From an uncultured Clostridium sp. (GTDB lineage: Bacteria; Bacillota; Clostridia; Clostridiales; Clostridiaceae): DNA of 12,327 nt. Positions 5,092-12,326 of this stretch are shown piece after piece. The first letter of the stretch is position 1; the number at the start of each line of letters is the position of its first letter. Where the stretch lies: positions 1 through 12,327 of the forward strand of contig CAKVEW010000062.1 of NCBI GenBank assembly GCA_934746015.1, written 5' to 3'. The translations under genes were made by a program, and so were the position numbers. The notes under the pieces were generated by a model. It ran no database searches. It saw only the letters and a list, made by a program, of their open reading frames with translations, and was not told where the DNA came from.

Positions 5092-6231
5092 ATGAATGAG
5101 AATTTAAATGAGATAAAGATGTCTGGTATAAGAAGGTTTTTTAACAAGGTAAGTAATGTTGATGGGGCAATTTCATTAACCTTAGGACAACCTGATTTTA
5201 AGACACCTAAAGAAATTAAGTATGGAATGTTAAAAGCAATAGAAGAAGATAAAACTACATATACAGATAATTTCGGACTTTTAGAATTAAGAAAAGAAAT
5301 CTCAAAGTATTTAAAGTCTAAGGGGATTAATTATGAGTATGATGAAATATGTGTTACTGTAGGTGGAAGTGAAGCCTTATTTTCTTCTTTAGTATCTTTA
5401 ATAAATAGAGGAGATAAGGTACTAATTCCTACGCCATCTTATCCAGCTTATGAAAATATAGTTAGAATAATAGGTGGAGAAGTTATAAACTACAAATTAA
5501 ATAATGATTTTTCTTTAGATTTTGAAGTGTTAGAAAGGCTAATAAAAGAAGAAAATATTAAATATATGTTATTATCATATCCTTCTAATCCAACAGGAGC
5601 TATATTAAGTAAGTTTGAATATATTAATTTATTAAAACTTATAAAAGAAAATAATTTAACAATAATAAGTGATGAATTATATGAATCCCTTTGTTACGGT
5701 GAATATTATAGTGTATCTATGAGTGAAGATATTATAGATAATGTAATATATATTGGAGGCTTTTCTAAGATGTTTTCAATTACTGGTATTAGAATAGGAT
5801 TTATAGCAGCTAAAAAAGAAAAATTAGATGAGATTGGAAAAGTACATCAATATAATGTGTCTTGTACTAATTCAATAGGCCAATATGGAGTTTTAGAAGG
5901 TCTTAGATATGGATTGTATAATGTCGCTCATATGAAAGATGAATTTATAATAAGAAAGACATATGTAGAAGATAGACTTAGAAAAATGGATATGGATTTT
6001 GTTTCACCTAAAGGGGCTTTCTATATATTTCCTTCCATAAAGAAGTATAATTTAAAATCAGAATTATTTTGTGAAAATCTATTATACGAAGAAAAAGTTG
6101 CATGTGTTCCAGGGGATGCCTTTGGAGTAGGTGGGGAAGGGTTTATTAGAATATCTTATTGTTACTCCCATAGTGAATTAGGAGAGGCGTTAAACAGAAT
6201 TGAAAAATTTATAAATAGACATAGTAAATAA
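5092..6231 (+). CDS. patA: PLP-dependent aminotransferase, probable N-acetyl-LL-diaminopimelate aminotransferase
   Basis: This is a class I/II fold-type I aminotransferase of 379 residues. The substrate-site opening MSGIRRFF (10-17), SLTLGQPDF (28-36), KVHQYNVSC and GAFYIFPSIKK closely resemble, from memory, Bacillus subtilis PatA. Catalytic features are N166 in SNPTG, D194 in SDELY, the Schiff-base lysine K226 in GGFSKMFSITGIRIG, R234 and the C-terminal substrate-carboxylate Arg R353. PatA converts N-acetyl-2-amino-6-oxopimelate to N-acetyl-LL-diaminopimelate using glutamate, the step after DapH, whose gene is divergent two genes away; this context supports the specificity. The start ATG has AGGGGGC (5080-5086) 5 bases upstream. 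It is co-transcribed with cobO and ends at a strong terminator. A broader aromatic or alanine aminotransferase role cannot be excluded. Confidence 0.85.
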   Translation: MNENLNEIKMSGIRRFFNKVSNVDGAISLTLGQPDFKTPKEIKYGMLKAIEEDKTTYTDNFGLLELRKEISKYLKSKGINYEYDEICVTVGGSEALFSSLVSLINRGDKVLIPTPSYPAYENIVRIIGGEVINYKLNNDFSLDFEVLERLIKEENIKYMLLSYPSNPTGAILSKFEYINLLKLIKENNLTIISDELYESLCYGEYYSVSMSEDIIDNVIYIGGFSKMFSITGIRIGFIAAKKEKLDEIGKVHQYNVSCTNSIGQYGVLEGLRYGLYNVAHMKDEFIIRKTYVEDRLRKMDMDFVSPKGAFYIFPSIKKYNLKSELFCENLLYEEKVACVPGDAFGVGGEGFIRISYCYSHSELGEALNRIEKFINRHSK

Positions 6232-6232
6232 T

Positions 6233-6280
6233 AAAATGACTGACTAATATGAATAAATTCATATTAGTCAGTCATTTTTT
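6233..6280 (+). terminator. Strong rho-independent terminator after patA
   Basis: A 22-bp perfect inverted repeat (6233-6254 and 6257-6278) closes a two-base AA centre, so about 20 bp can pair around a small loop. The descending arm ends in TTTT, extended to six Ts (6275-6280). The core is ATGACTGACTAATATGAAT. It begins immediately after the patA stop and should insulate patA from opp. The A-rich left arm makes it potentially active in both directions. Confidence 0.9.
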
Positions 6281-6322
6281 GAATAAATATGCTTAAAAAT
6301 CCTTATAAATATGTAAGTAATA

Positions 6323-6338
6323 TGAACAAAATTGTTCA
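6323..6338. promoter_or_regulatory. Perfect 16-bp palindrome with additional half-site, candidate operator
   Basis: TGAACAAAATTGTTCA has 7-bp arms around AA. A further half-site, GAACAAAT, occurs at 6347-6354, in the same orientation as the first and 23 bases downstream. It is not a LexA box, because GAAC and GTTC are separated by six bases, not four. No hairpin terminator role is likely. It lies about 290 bases upstream of the opp promoter, so its target is uncertain. Confidence 0.35.
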
Positions 6339-6481
6339 CACGAAACGAACAAATTTAAGTTAATGTCCGTATATGTTTATTATAAAGGAATGAAATAATT
6401 TAAAAAATTAATATATTAATAAAAATTAGGAAAAATGACGGATTAATATTTATACTTGCATAAAAGTAGAAATATAGGGCG

Positions 6482-6495
6482 TGTAAGCGTTTTCT
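6482..6495 (+). promoter_or_regulatory. Catabolite-response element (cre, CcpA site) candidate
   Basis: TGTAAGCGTTTTCT fits the degenerate cre consensus TGWAARCGYTWNCW at every position, including the central AARCGYT core, which is unusual in this AT-rich spacer. It lies about 130 bases upstream of the predicted opp start site. CcpA sites that far upstream more often activate or act through looping than block directly. An unseen upstream promoter is possible. Confidence 0.6.
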
Positions 6496-6586
6496 AAAAT
6501 TAAGTATTATCTTTTAGTAATTGAAAAAAAAACTATAAAATTATTGATATATTATTAAAATACTAGATGTTATTTTAAAATGTTAA

Positions 6587-6614
6587 TTGACAATTTCAGA
6601 TAATATAATATAAT
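6587..6614 (+). promoter_or_regulatory. Opp operon promoter
   Basis: A perfect -35 TTGACA (6587-6592) and a perfect -10 TATAAT (6609-6614) are separated by 16 bases. The transcript start is expected near 6621, giving a 50-base leader before oppB. It is the best promoter match in the window. Confidence 0.8.
6591..6605. promoter_or_regulatory. CodY-box-like sequence in the opp promoter spacer
   Basis: CAATTTCAGATAATA matches the CodY consensus AATTTTCWGAAAATT at 11 of 15 positions, with the central TTTCWGA intact. It overlaps the -35/-10 spacer, a place where binding would block transcription. CodY represses peptide-transport operons in several Firmicutes when branched-chain amino acids and GTP are plentiful. 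In AT-rich DNA a 4-mismatch site can be chance. Confidence 0.35.
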
Positions 6615-6670
6615 TATTAATATCTACAAATTGGAATGTGCGTAGAATAATGAATGGGGGTTGAAAACAA

Positions 6671-7591
6671 ATGGTAAAGTATATAGGGAAGAGGCTTATA
6701 ACTAGTTTAATTACTATTTGGGCAGTAGTGACTATAGTCTTCTTTCTAGTAAGAATGATGCCAGGTGGTCCATTTGATGGAGAAAAAACTACACCTGAAA
6801 TGAAAGCTCAATTAAATGAAAAGTACGGATTGGACAAGCCGGTTGGAGAACAATATACACTTTATATGAAGAACCTTTTAAAAGGTGATTTTGGTAAATC
6901 AATGAAGTATAAAGGAAGAGATGTTTTAACAACAATAAAGAAAAGTTTTCCTAATTCAGCTAAAGTTGGAGCAGTATCAATAGTATTTTCAGTAGCAGTA
7001 GGAGTTTCATTAGGAATAGTTGCTGCACTAAAGGCTGGAAAATGGCCAGATCATATATGTATGATATTAGCGACAATAGGAATAACAATACCAAGCTTTG
7101 TAATGGGAACTTTCTTAATCTATATATTTACGGTACAGATGAAAGGATTCTTGCCAGCGACTGGATTAAGTAAACCTAAAAATTATATAATGCCAGTACT
7201 TGCACTTTCAGGAAGCTCAATGGCATTTATAACAAGATTAACAAGAAGTAAATTAATAGATGTACTTAAATCAGATTATATAAGAACAGCAAAGGCTAAA
7301 GGGTTAAGTGGGAAAAAAATAATTTTCAAACATGCGTTAAGAAATTCATTAATTCCAGTAGTAACATATTTAGGACCATTAGTTGCAGGAGTTTTAACTG
7401 GATCCTTTGTAGTGGAAAAAATATTTGCTATTCCTGGACTTGGAAATGAATTTACTTTATCAATTACAAACAGAGATTATACTTCATTATTAGGAGTAAC
7501 AGCATTCTATTGTACATTAATAGTAATATGCAATCTTTTAGTTGATATTGTTTATGTATTAATAGATCCAAGAATTAAGCTAGAAGGTTAA
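6671..7591 (+). CDS. oppB: Oligopeptide ABC transporter permease OppB
   Basis: OppB is one of the two membrane subunits that form the peptide channel of the oligopeptide importer. The 306-residue protein opens with the family-typical MVKYIGKRLITSLITIWAVV, a first transmembrane segment (about 8-28) followed by an extracellular stretch beginning MMPGGPFD. Further membrane segments cluster at about 95-118, 133-155, 172-190, 231-255 and 275-300. The cytoplasmic EAA loop, which docks onto the ATPase, is at about 202-226 (DYIRTAKAKGLSGKKIIFKH). The C-terminus DPRIKLEG is characteristic. ATG is preceded by GGGGG with a 10-base spacer. As first gene of the operon it follows the promoter directly; oppC starts 14 bases after its stop. 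Confidence 0.95.
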   Translation: MVKYIGKRLITSLITIWAVVTIVFFLVRMMPGGPFDGEKTTPEMKAQLNEKYGLDKPVGEQYTLYMKNLLKGDFGKSMKYKGRDVLTTIKKSFPNSAKVGAVSIVFSVAVGVSLGIVAALKAGKWPDHICMILATIGITIPSFVMGTFLIYIFTVQMKGFLPATGLSKPKNYIMPVLALSGSSMAFITRLTRSKLIDVLKSDYIRTAKAKGLSGKKIIFKHALRNSLIPVVTYLGPLVAGVLTGSFVVEKIFAIPGLGNEFTLSITNRDYTSLLGVTAFYCTLIVICNLLVDIVYVLIDPRIKLEG

Positions 7592-7605
7592 TAGGGGGTA
7601 AAGAA

Positions 7606-8565
7606 ATGGAAGATTTAAAAGTTAACTTAGATATTGATAAAGAATTATTTACTCCTTTAAGCGAAGAGGAAAAGAAATTTGAAGAAATAGTTAGACCTAG
7701 TGTTGGATATTGGGCAGATGCTTGGAGAAGATTAAAGAATAATAAAGTGGCATTATTTTCTTTAGTAATGATTATATTAGTTGTTTTATTGGCTTTCTTA
7801 GGGCCTATATTCATGGAAAAGATACTTGGTTACACATATTATGATACTAATTTACAAGCAACTGATTTAAGACCAAGCGCAGCACATTGGTTTGGAACAG
7901 ATAACCTAGGTAGGGACTTATTTGTAAGAGTTATGTACGGAGCTAGATATTCACTTATAATAGCAATATCTGCAGCTGCTATTAATCTAGTTATCGGTGT
8001 TTTATATGGAGGAATTGCAGGATTCTTCGGTGGAAAAGTAGATAATATAATGATGAGAATAGTAGATGTTTTGTATTCTATTCCTACACAAATATATGTA
8101 ATTATTTTAATGGCTACATTTAAAAAGGAAGGGTCTACAGGACTAACAACAATAATTTTAGCTATGGCAATATCATATTGGGTTGGAATGGCTAGAATAG
8201 TTAGAGGAGATATTCTTCAGTTAAAGCAACAAGAATTCGTTCTTGCAGCTAAGGCTTTAGGAGCTTCTAAGAAAAGAATATTATTTAGACATTTAATTCC
8301 AAACTGTATTGGATCTATTTTAGTTACACTAACTTTATTCGTCCCTCAAGCTATATTTACTGAAGCATTTTTAAGCTTCATTGGATTAGGGATAAATGCA
8401 CCACTTGCATCTTTAGGTACTTTAGCAAATGACGCTAGTGGATTATTAAGCACAGCTGCATATCAATTATTATTCCCTGCAGGTGCTATTTGTATAATAA
8501 TTTTAGCATTTAACTTATTTGGTGATGGATTGACAGAAGCCTTAGATCCTAAGAATAAGAAATAG
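7606..8565 (+). CDS. oppC: Oligopeptide ABC transporter permease OppC
   Basis: OppC is the second channel-forming subunit, pairing with OppB. The 319-residue protein has a longer cytoplasmic N-terminus (about 1-45) with the OppC N-terminal motif around WADAWRRLKNNKVALFSLVM leading into the first membrane helix. The periplasm-side signature HWFGTDNLGRDLFVRVMYGARYS begins near residue 94. A transmembrane domain follows (about 108-305) with the EAA loop at about 210-233 (EFVLAAKALGASKKRILFRH). The C-terminus GDGLTEALDPKNKK is typical. The ATG is supported by AGGGGGT (7593-7599). It is tightly spaced in the operon: 14 bases after oppB and 12 before oppD. Confidence 0.95.
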   Translation: MEDLKVNLDIDKELFTPLSEEEKKFEEIVRPSVGYWADAWRRLKNNKVALFSLVMIILVVLLAFLGPIFMEKILGYTYYDTNLQATDLRPSAAHWFGTDNLGRDLFVRVMYGARYSLIIAISAAAINLVIGVLYGGIAGFFGGKVDNIMMRIVDVLYSIPTQIYVIILMATFKKEGSTGLTTIILAMAISYWVGMARIVRGDILQLKQQEFVLAAKALGASKKRILFRHLIPNCIGSILVTLTLFVPQAIFTEAFLSFIGLGINAPLASLGTLANDASGLLSTAAYQLLFPAGAICIIILAFNLFGDGLTEALDPKNKK

Positions 8566-8577
8566 GAGGAATGACGA

Positions 8578-9585
8578 ATGAGTAAGTTATTGGAAGTTAA
8601 AAATTTGAAGACCTCCTTTAGAACACATATAGGTGATGTACAAGCCGTTAGAGGAGTTTCTTTATATTTAGATAAGGGAGAAGCCTTAGGTATTGTTGGA
8701 GAATCTGGTTGTGGTAAATCAGTTACTATGATGTCTATTATGAGATTATTAGCAGACAATGCAATTATCGAATCAGATAAAATAATATTTAATGGTAAAG
8801 ATATAACAGATCCAACTGAAAATGATATGCAAGAAATTAGGGGGAATGAAATGGCAATGATATTCCAAGACCCTATGACATCTTTAAATCCTTTATTTAC
8901 AGTTGGAGATCAATTAACAGAACATTTAATTAAGCATAAAAAAGTAAGTAAAAAAGAAGCTGAAAAAATAGCAATCAAAATGCTAGACATGGTAGGAATT
9001 CCAAGTCCAGAAAGCAGACTAAAGCAATATCCACATGAATTTTCAGGTGGTATGAGACAAAGAGTTATGATTGCAATGAGTTTGATTTGTGATCCAAAGC
9101 TTATAATAGCAGATGAACCTACAACTGCATTAGATGTTACAATACAAGCTCAAATATTAGATTTAATGAAAGATCTTAAAAATAAAATAAATACTTCAAT
9201 AATATTAATAACTCACGATTTAGGAGTAGTTGCAGATCTTTGTACTAGAATAAATGTTATGTATGGTGGAATAATTGTAGAAGAAGGCTCAGATGAAGAT
9301 GTATTCTATAATGGAAAACATCCATATACATGGGGATTATTAAATAGTGTTCCTAATCCTAAGAGTGAAGTAAAAGAAAAATTGACACCAATAGAAGGAC
9401 AACCACCAGATTTGTTGAAACCACCAGTTGGATGTCCATTTGCAGCAAGATGTAAATATGCAATGAAGGTTTGTATAGAAAAGCAACCACCATTGTTTGA
9501 AATTTCTGAGGGACATAGAGCTGCTTGTTGGTTATGTCATGAAAATGCACCAAAGATTGAAGCACCAATAAGGAGGGAAGAATAA
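8578..9585 (+). CDS. oppD: Oligopeptide ABC transporter ATPase OppD
   Basis: OppD is one of the two ATPases that power uptake, on the cytoplasmic face. The 335 residues contain Walker A GESGCGKS (41-48), Q-loop MIFQDPMTSLNP, ABC signature SGGMRQR (156-162), Walker B LIIADEPTTALD (D179, E180) and switch H213 in THD. The C-terminal oligopeptide/dipeptide-transporter extension (about 255-325) carries C286, C292, C299 and C317, a C-X5-C-X6-C-X17-C pattern also present in OppF. Related DppD-type proteins have an iron-sulfur cluster at such cysteines. AGGAGGA (8564-8570) is spaced 7 bases from ATG; an out-of-frame ATG at 8571 is not used. Its TAA overlaps the oppF ATG by one base, implying translational coupling. 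Confidence 0.95.
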   Translation: MSKLLEVKNLKTSFRTHIGDVQAVRGVSLYLDKGEALGIVGESGCGKSVTMMSIMRLLADNAIIESDKIIFNGKDITDPTENDMQEIRGNEMAMIFQDPMTSLNPLFTVGDQLTEHLIKHKKVSKKEAEKIAIKMLDMVGIPSPESRLKQYPHEFSGGMRQRVMIAMSLICDPKLIIADEPTTALDVTIQAQILDLMKDLKNKINTSIILITHDLGVVADLCTRINVMYGGIIVEEGSDEDVFYNGKHPYTWGLLNSVPNPKSEVKEKLTPIEGQPPDLLKPPVGCPFAARCKYAMKVCIEKQPPLFEISEGHRAACWLCHENAPKIEAPIRREE

Positions 9586-10568
9586 TGGAAAAGAATAATG
9601 ATATTATTTTAGAAGTTAAAAATCTATGTAAATACTTCCCTGTAAATAAAGGTCTTTTTGCTAAAAAAAGCTTTGTTAAAGCTGTAGACAATGTTTCTTT
9701 TGTAATAAGAAGAGGTGAAACATTAGGTTTAGTTGGTGAATCAGGTTGTGGGAAGACTACTACTGGAAGAACAATATTAAAATTATATGAACCAACTTCA
9801 GGCCAAATTATATTCAATGGTGAAGATATATCTGGTTTTAGTGAAAAGAAGATGGTTTCTTTAAGAAAGAATATGCAAATGATATTCCAAGATCCATATG
9901 CATCATTAAATCCTAGAATGACTGTAGGAGATATTATTGGTGAAGCTATAGATATTCATGGATTATATAAAGGTGAAGAAAGAACTAAAAGAATAAGATA
10001 TCTTTTAGATAGAGTTGGACTTAATGGAAGTCATATAAATAGATATGCTCATGAATTTTCAGGTGGGCAAAGACAAAGAATTGGTATTGCAAGAGCACTT
10101 GCAGTACAACCAGACTTTATAGTTTGTGATGAGCCTATATCAGCTTTAGATGTATCTATTCAAGCTCAAGTTATAAATATGTTAGAAGAGCTTCAAGAAG
10201 AATTTGGCCTAACTTATTTGTTTATAGCTCATGACTTATCAATGGTTAAGCACATATCAACACATATAGGAGTTATGTATTTAGGTCAAATGGTTGAAAA
10301 GGGGCCGGCTGATGATGTTTATTTAAAGCCTAAACATCCATATACTCAAGCATTACTTTCAGCTGTACCAATAGCAGATCCAAAGGTAGCTAAGACTAAT
10401 AAAAGAATAGTTTTACAAGGGGATATTCCTTCACCTATAGATCCGCCAGCTGGATGTAGATTTAAAGCAAGATGTCAATATGCAATGCCAATCTGTGGTG
10501 AAACTGATCCTGTTCTTAAGGAAGTTGAACCAGGGCACTTTGTAGCATGTCATCTATTTAATAAATAG
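9585..10568 (+). CDS. oppF: Oligopeptide ABC transporter ATPase OppF
   Basis: OppF is the second ATPase, forming a heterodimer with OppD. The 327 residues have Walker A GESGCGKT (51-58), Q-loop MIFQDPYASLNP, ABC signature SGGQRQR (159-165), Walker B FIVCDEPISALD (D182, E183) and H216 in AHD. All these residues are intact, so both ATP sites could be competent. The N-terminal CKYFPVNKGLFAKK insertion is typical of OppF and DppF. The C-terminal extension holds C291, C297, C304 and C322, with the same spacing as OppD. The start ATG shares an A with the oppD stop (TAATG), with AGGAGGGA (9571-9578) inside the oppD coding end. The gap to oppA is 53 bases. Confidence 0.95.
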   Translation: MEKNNDIILEVKNLCKYFPVNKGLFAKKSFVKAVDNVSFVIRRGETLGLVGESGCGKTTTGRTILKLYEPTSGQIIFNGEDISGFSEKKMVSLRKNMQMIFQDPYASLNPRMTVGDIIGEAIDIHGLYKGEERTKRIRYLLDRVGLNGSHINRYAHEFSGGQRQRIGIARALAVQPDFIVCDEPISALDVSIQAQVINMLEELQEEFGLTYLFIAHDLSMVKHISTHIGVMYLGQMVEKGPADDVYLKPKHPYTQALLSAVPIADPKVAKTNKRIVLQGDIPSPIDPPAGCRFKARCQYAMPICGETDPVLKEVEPGHFVACHLFNK

Positions 10569-10621
10569 CTAGCTATTGCATTAAGCAATTTCTATAAAAA
10601 TATATTAAGGGGGAAAAAACA

Positions 10622-12265
10622 ATGAAGAGCAATAAGCTTAGAAAAATCTGTGCTGTAGCACTAACATTAGCTCTTGGAATGTCTGTTTTTGCAGGATGTG
10701 GAAATAGTAATTCTGGAGAGAGTGGAAGAAAATTAATCTATAATTTAGGAGAAGATCCTGAAACAATCGATCCTACATTAAATACTTCATCAGGGGCAGG
10801 TTCAATAATTGATAATGCATTTGAAGGATTAATGAGACTTGATGAGAATGAAAAGGCAATTCCTGGAGTTGCTGAAAAAATGGATGTTTCTGATGATAAT
10901 TTAGTATATACTTTCACTTTAAGAAAAGATGCTAAATGGTCTGATGGTCAAGCAGTTACTGCAAAGGATTTTGAGTATTCATGGGTTAGAGCTTTAACTA
11001 AAGAAACAGCTGCTGAATACAACTATCAATTATTCTATATTAAGAATGGTGAAAAGTTCTATAATGGAGAAGCTACTAGAGACGAATTAGGTATCGAAGT
11101 TGTTGATGATCAAACAATTAAAGTTACTTTAGAAGCTCCTACAGCTTATTTCCCAGAACTTACAGCATTTACAACTTATATGCCTTTAAGAGAAGACATA
11201 GTATCTGCTAATCCAGATGGATGGGCAACTGAGCCAGAAACTTATGTTTCAAATGGACCTTTCAAATTAGTTCAATGGGATATGAAAGATCAATTAGTAT
11301 TTGAAAAGAATGAAGAATATTGGAATGCTAAAGAAATAAAGCTTCCAGGAGTTGTATATAAATTAGTTACTGATACAAATACTGCTTATGCTTCATTAAA
11401 ATCTGGTGAATTTGATATGGTTGATACAGTTCCACCAGCAGAAATTGCAGGCGGTCAAGAAGAAGGATTAGTTACAATATATCCAAACCTTGCTACTTAT
11501 ATGTTAGTAATTAACGTTGGTAAACAATCAACATTACCAGAAGATGTTAAAAAAGCTTTAAGTAATGAAAAAGTAAGAAAAGCTTTAGCTATATCAATAG
11601 ATAGAAAAGCTATTACTGAAAATGTTACTAAATCTGGACAAGTTCCTGCATATAGCTTTGTTCCAAAAGGAATTTTAAATGAAAAGGGAGAAGATTTTGC
11701 AGATAGAGAATACTATGATGCAAATAAAGCTAATGTTGATGAAGCTAAGAAATTATTAGCTGAAGCTGGATATCCAAATGGCGAAGGTCTTCCTACTTTA
11801 GAATTTATGTATAATACTGAAGGGGATCACAAATTAATTGCTCAAGCTATACAACAAGACTGGGCTAAGATTGGTGTTAATGTTGAATTAACTAACCAAG
11901 AATGGAAAGTATTCTTAAATACTAGACAAGAAGGACAATATGAAATTGCTAGACATGGTTGGTCAGGAGACTATGTTGATCCAATGACATTCTTAGATTT
12001 ATGGGTAACTGGCGGAGGAAACAACGATGCTGGATATTCAAATGCTGAATATGACAAGTTAGTTGCTGAAGCTAAGAGTGAAGGCGATCAAGATAAGAGA
12101 TGGGAAATCATGAAGCAAGCAGAAGATGTATTAATGAATGATATGCCAATTATCCCAATCTACTACTACACTAAAGTTAAGGGAGCTAAGCCAGAAGTTA
12201 AAGGCGTTAGAGTTTCTACTTTAGGACATGTATTCTTTGATAAAGCTTATATTGAAGAAAAATAA
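10622..12265 (+). CDS. oppA: Oligopeptide-binding lipoprotein OppA
   Basis: OppA is the extracellular receptor that delivers peptides to OppBC. The 547-residue protein has a lipoprotein signal: positive N-terminus (KSNKLRK), hydrophobic core (about 9-22) and lipobox VFAGC with the acylated C26, followed by a Ser/Gly/Asn linker. The mature part is an SBP_bac_5 solute-binding domain (about 60-465), including IYNLGEDPETIDPTL, the WSDGQAVTAKDFEYSWVRAL signature, SNGPFKLVQWD and the C-terminal MPIIPIYYY. Length fits OppA (about 540). AAGGGGG (10607-10613) is 8 bases before ATG. The preceding 53-base gap contains only a weak 5-bp hairpin (ATTGC/GCAAT, 10575-10589). No promoter is convincing there, so it is probably read from the opp promoter; more message may come from stability than from a second start. 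A terminator follows. Confidence 0.95.
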   Translation: MKSNKLRKICAVALTLALGMSVFAGCGNSNSGESGRKLIYNLGEDPETIDPTLNTSSGAGSIIDNAFEGLMRLDENEKAIPGVAEKMDVSDDNLVYTFTLRKDAKWSDGQAVTAKDFEYSWVRALTKETAAEYNYQLFYIKNGEKFYNGEATRDELGIEVVDDQTIKVTLEAPTAYFPELTAFTTYMPLREDIVSANPDGWATEPETYVSNGPFKLVQWDMKDQLVFEKNEEYWNAKEIKLPGVVYKLVTDTNTAYASLKSGEFDMVDTVPPAEIAGGQEEGLVTIYPNLATYMLVINVGKQSTLPEDVKKALSNEKVRKALAISIDRKAITENVTKSGQVPAYSFVPKGILNEKGEDFADREYYDANKANVDEAKKLLAEAGYPNGEGLPTLEFMYNTEGDHKLIAQAIQQDWAKIGVNVELTNQEWKVFLNTRQEGQYEIARHGWSGDYVDPMTFLDLWVTGGGNNDAGYSNAEYDKLVAEAKSEGDQDKRWEIMKQAEDVLMNDMPIIPIYYYTKVKGAKPEVKGVRVSTLGHVFFDKAYIEEK

Positions 12266-12278
12266 AATTACTATAAAA

Positions 12279-12326
12279 AGGAGCTGTCGCATTAGCAGGT
12301 GAAAAAATCCGCTAGCGATAGCTCTT
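12279..12326 (+). terminator. Terminator of the opp operon (cut by the window edge)
   Basis: A long hairpin begins 14 bases after the oppA stop. GAGCTGTCGC (12281-12290) pairs with GCGATAGCTC (12315-12324) with one G-T wobble. The stem then continues with TAGC/GCTA and GG/CC pairs past small bulges to a loop of about nine bases including GAAAAAA. The T-run expected after the right arm begins at 12325 but is cut off by the window end. Confidence 0.75.

Larger units (their letters stand above)
6281..6670 (+). other. Control region upstream of the opp operon (no gene)
   Basis: About 390 bases separate the patA terminator from oppB, very AT-rich and with no credible coding frame. It holds a perfect palindrome at 6323-6338 with an extra half-site, an AT palindrome at 6407-6420 (ATTAATA/TATTAAT) that may be chance, a cre-like site at 6482-6495, a near-consensus promoter at 6587-6614 and a CodY-box-like match in its spacer. 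From about 6621 to 6655 there is a short leader without obvious structure, then GGGGG (6656-6660) serving oppB. I see no T-box or riboswitch. Confidence 0.6.

Noticed and set aside
6324..6337. LexA (SOS) box GAAC...GTTC
   Set aside because: The half-sites are six bases apart instead of four, and no SOS gene is adjacent.
7575..7814. Minus-strand open frame over the oppB/oppC junction
   Set aside because: It lies opposite intact oppC sequence, has low-complexity composition, no family resemblance and no upstream ribosome binding site; it is a shadow frame.
8463..8759. Minus-strand open frame over the oppC/oppD junction
   Set aside because: It runs antisense to conserved permease and Walker A coding sequence and shows no recognisable protein features; a shadow frame.
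9359..9817. Minus-strand open frame over the oppD/oppF junction, with hydrophobic content
   Set aside because: The apparent hydrophobic stretch is the antisense reading of conserved ATPase sequence; no ribosome binding site or homology supports it.
10576..10606. Internal promoter before oppA (TTGCAT and TATATT)
   Set aside because: The spacing is 19 bases and the start site would fall within the oppA ribosome binding site, so a functional oppA message could not begin there.
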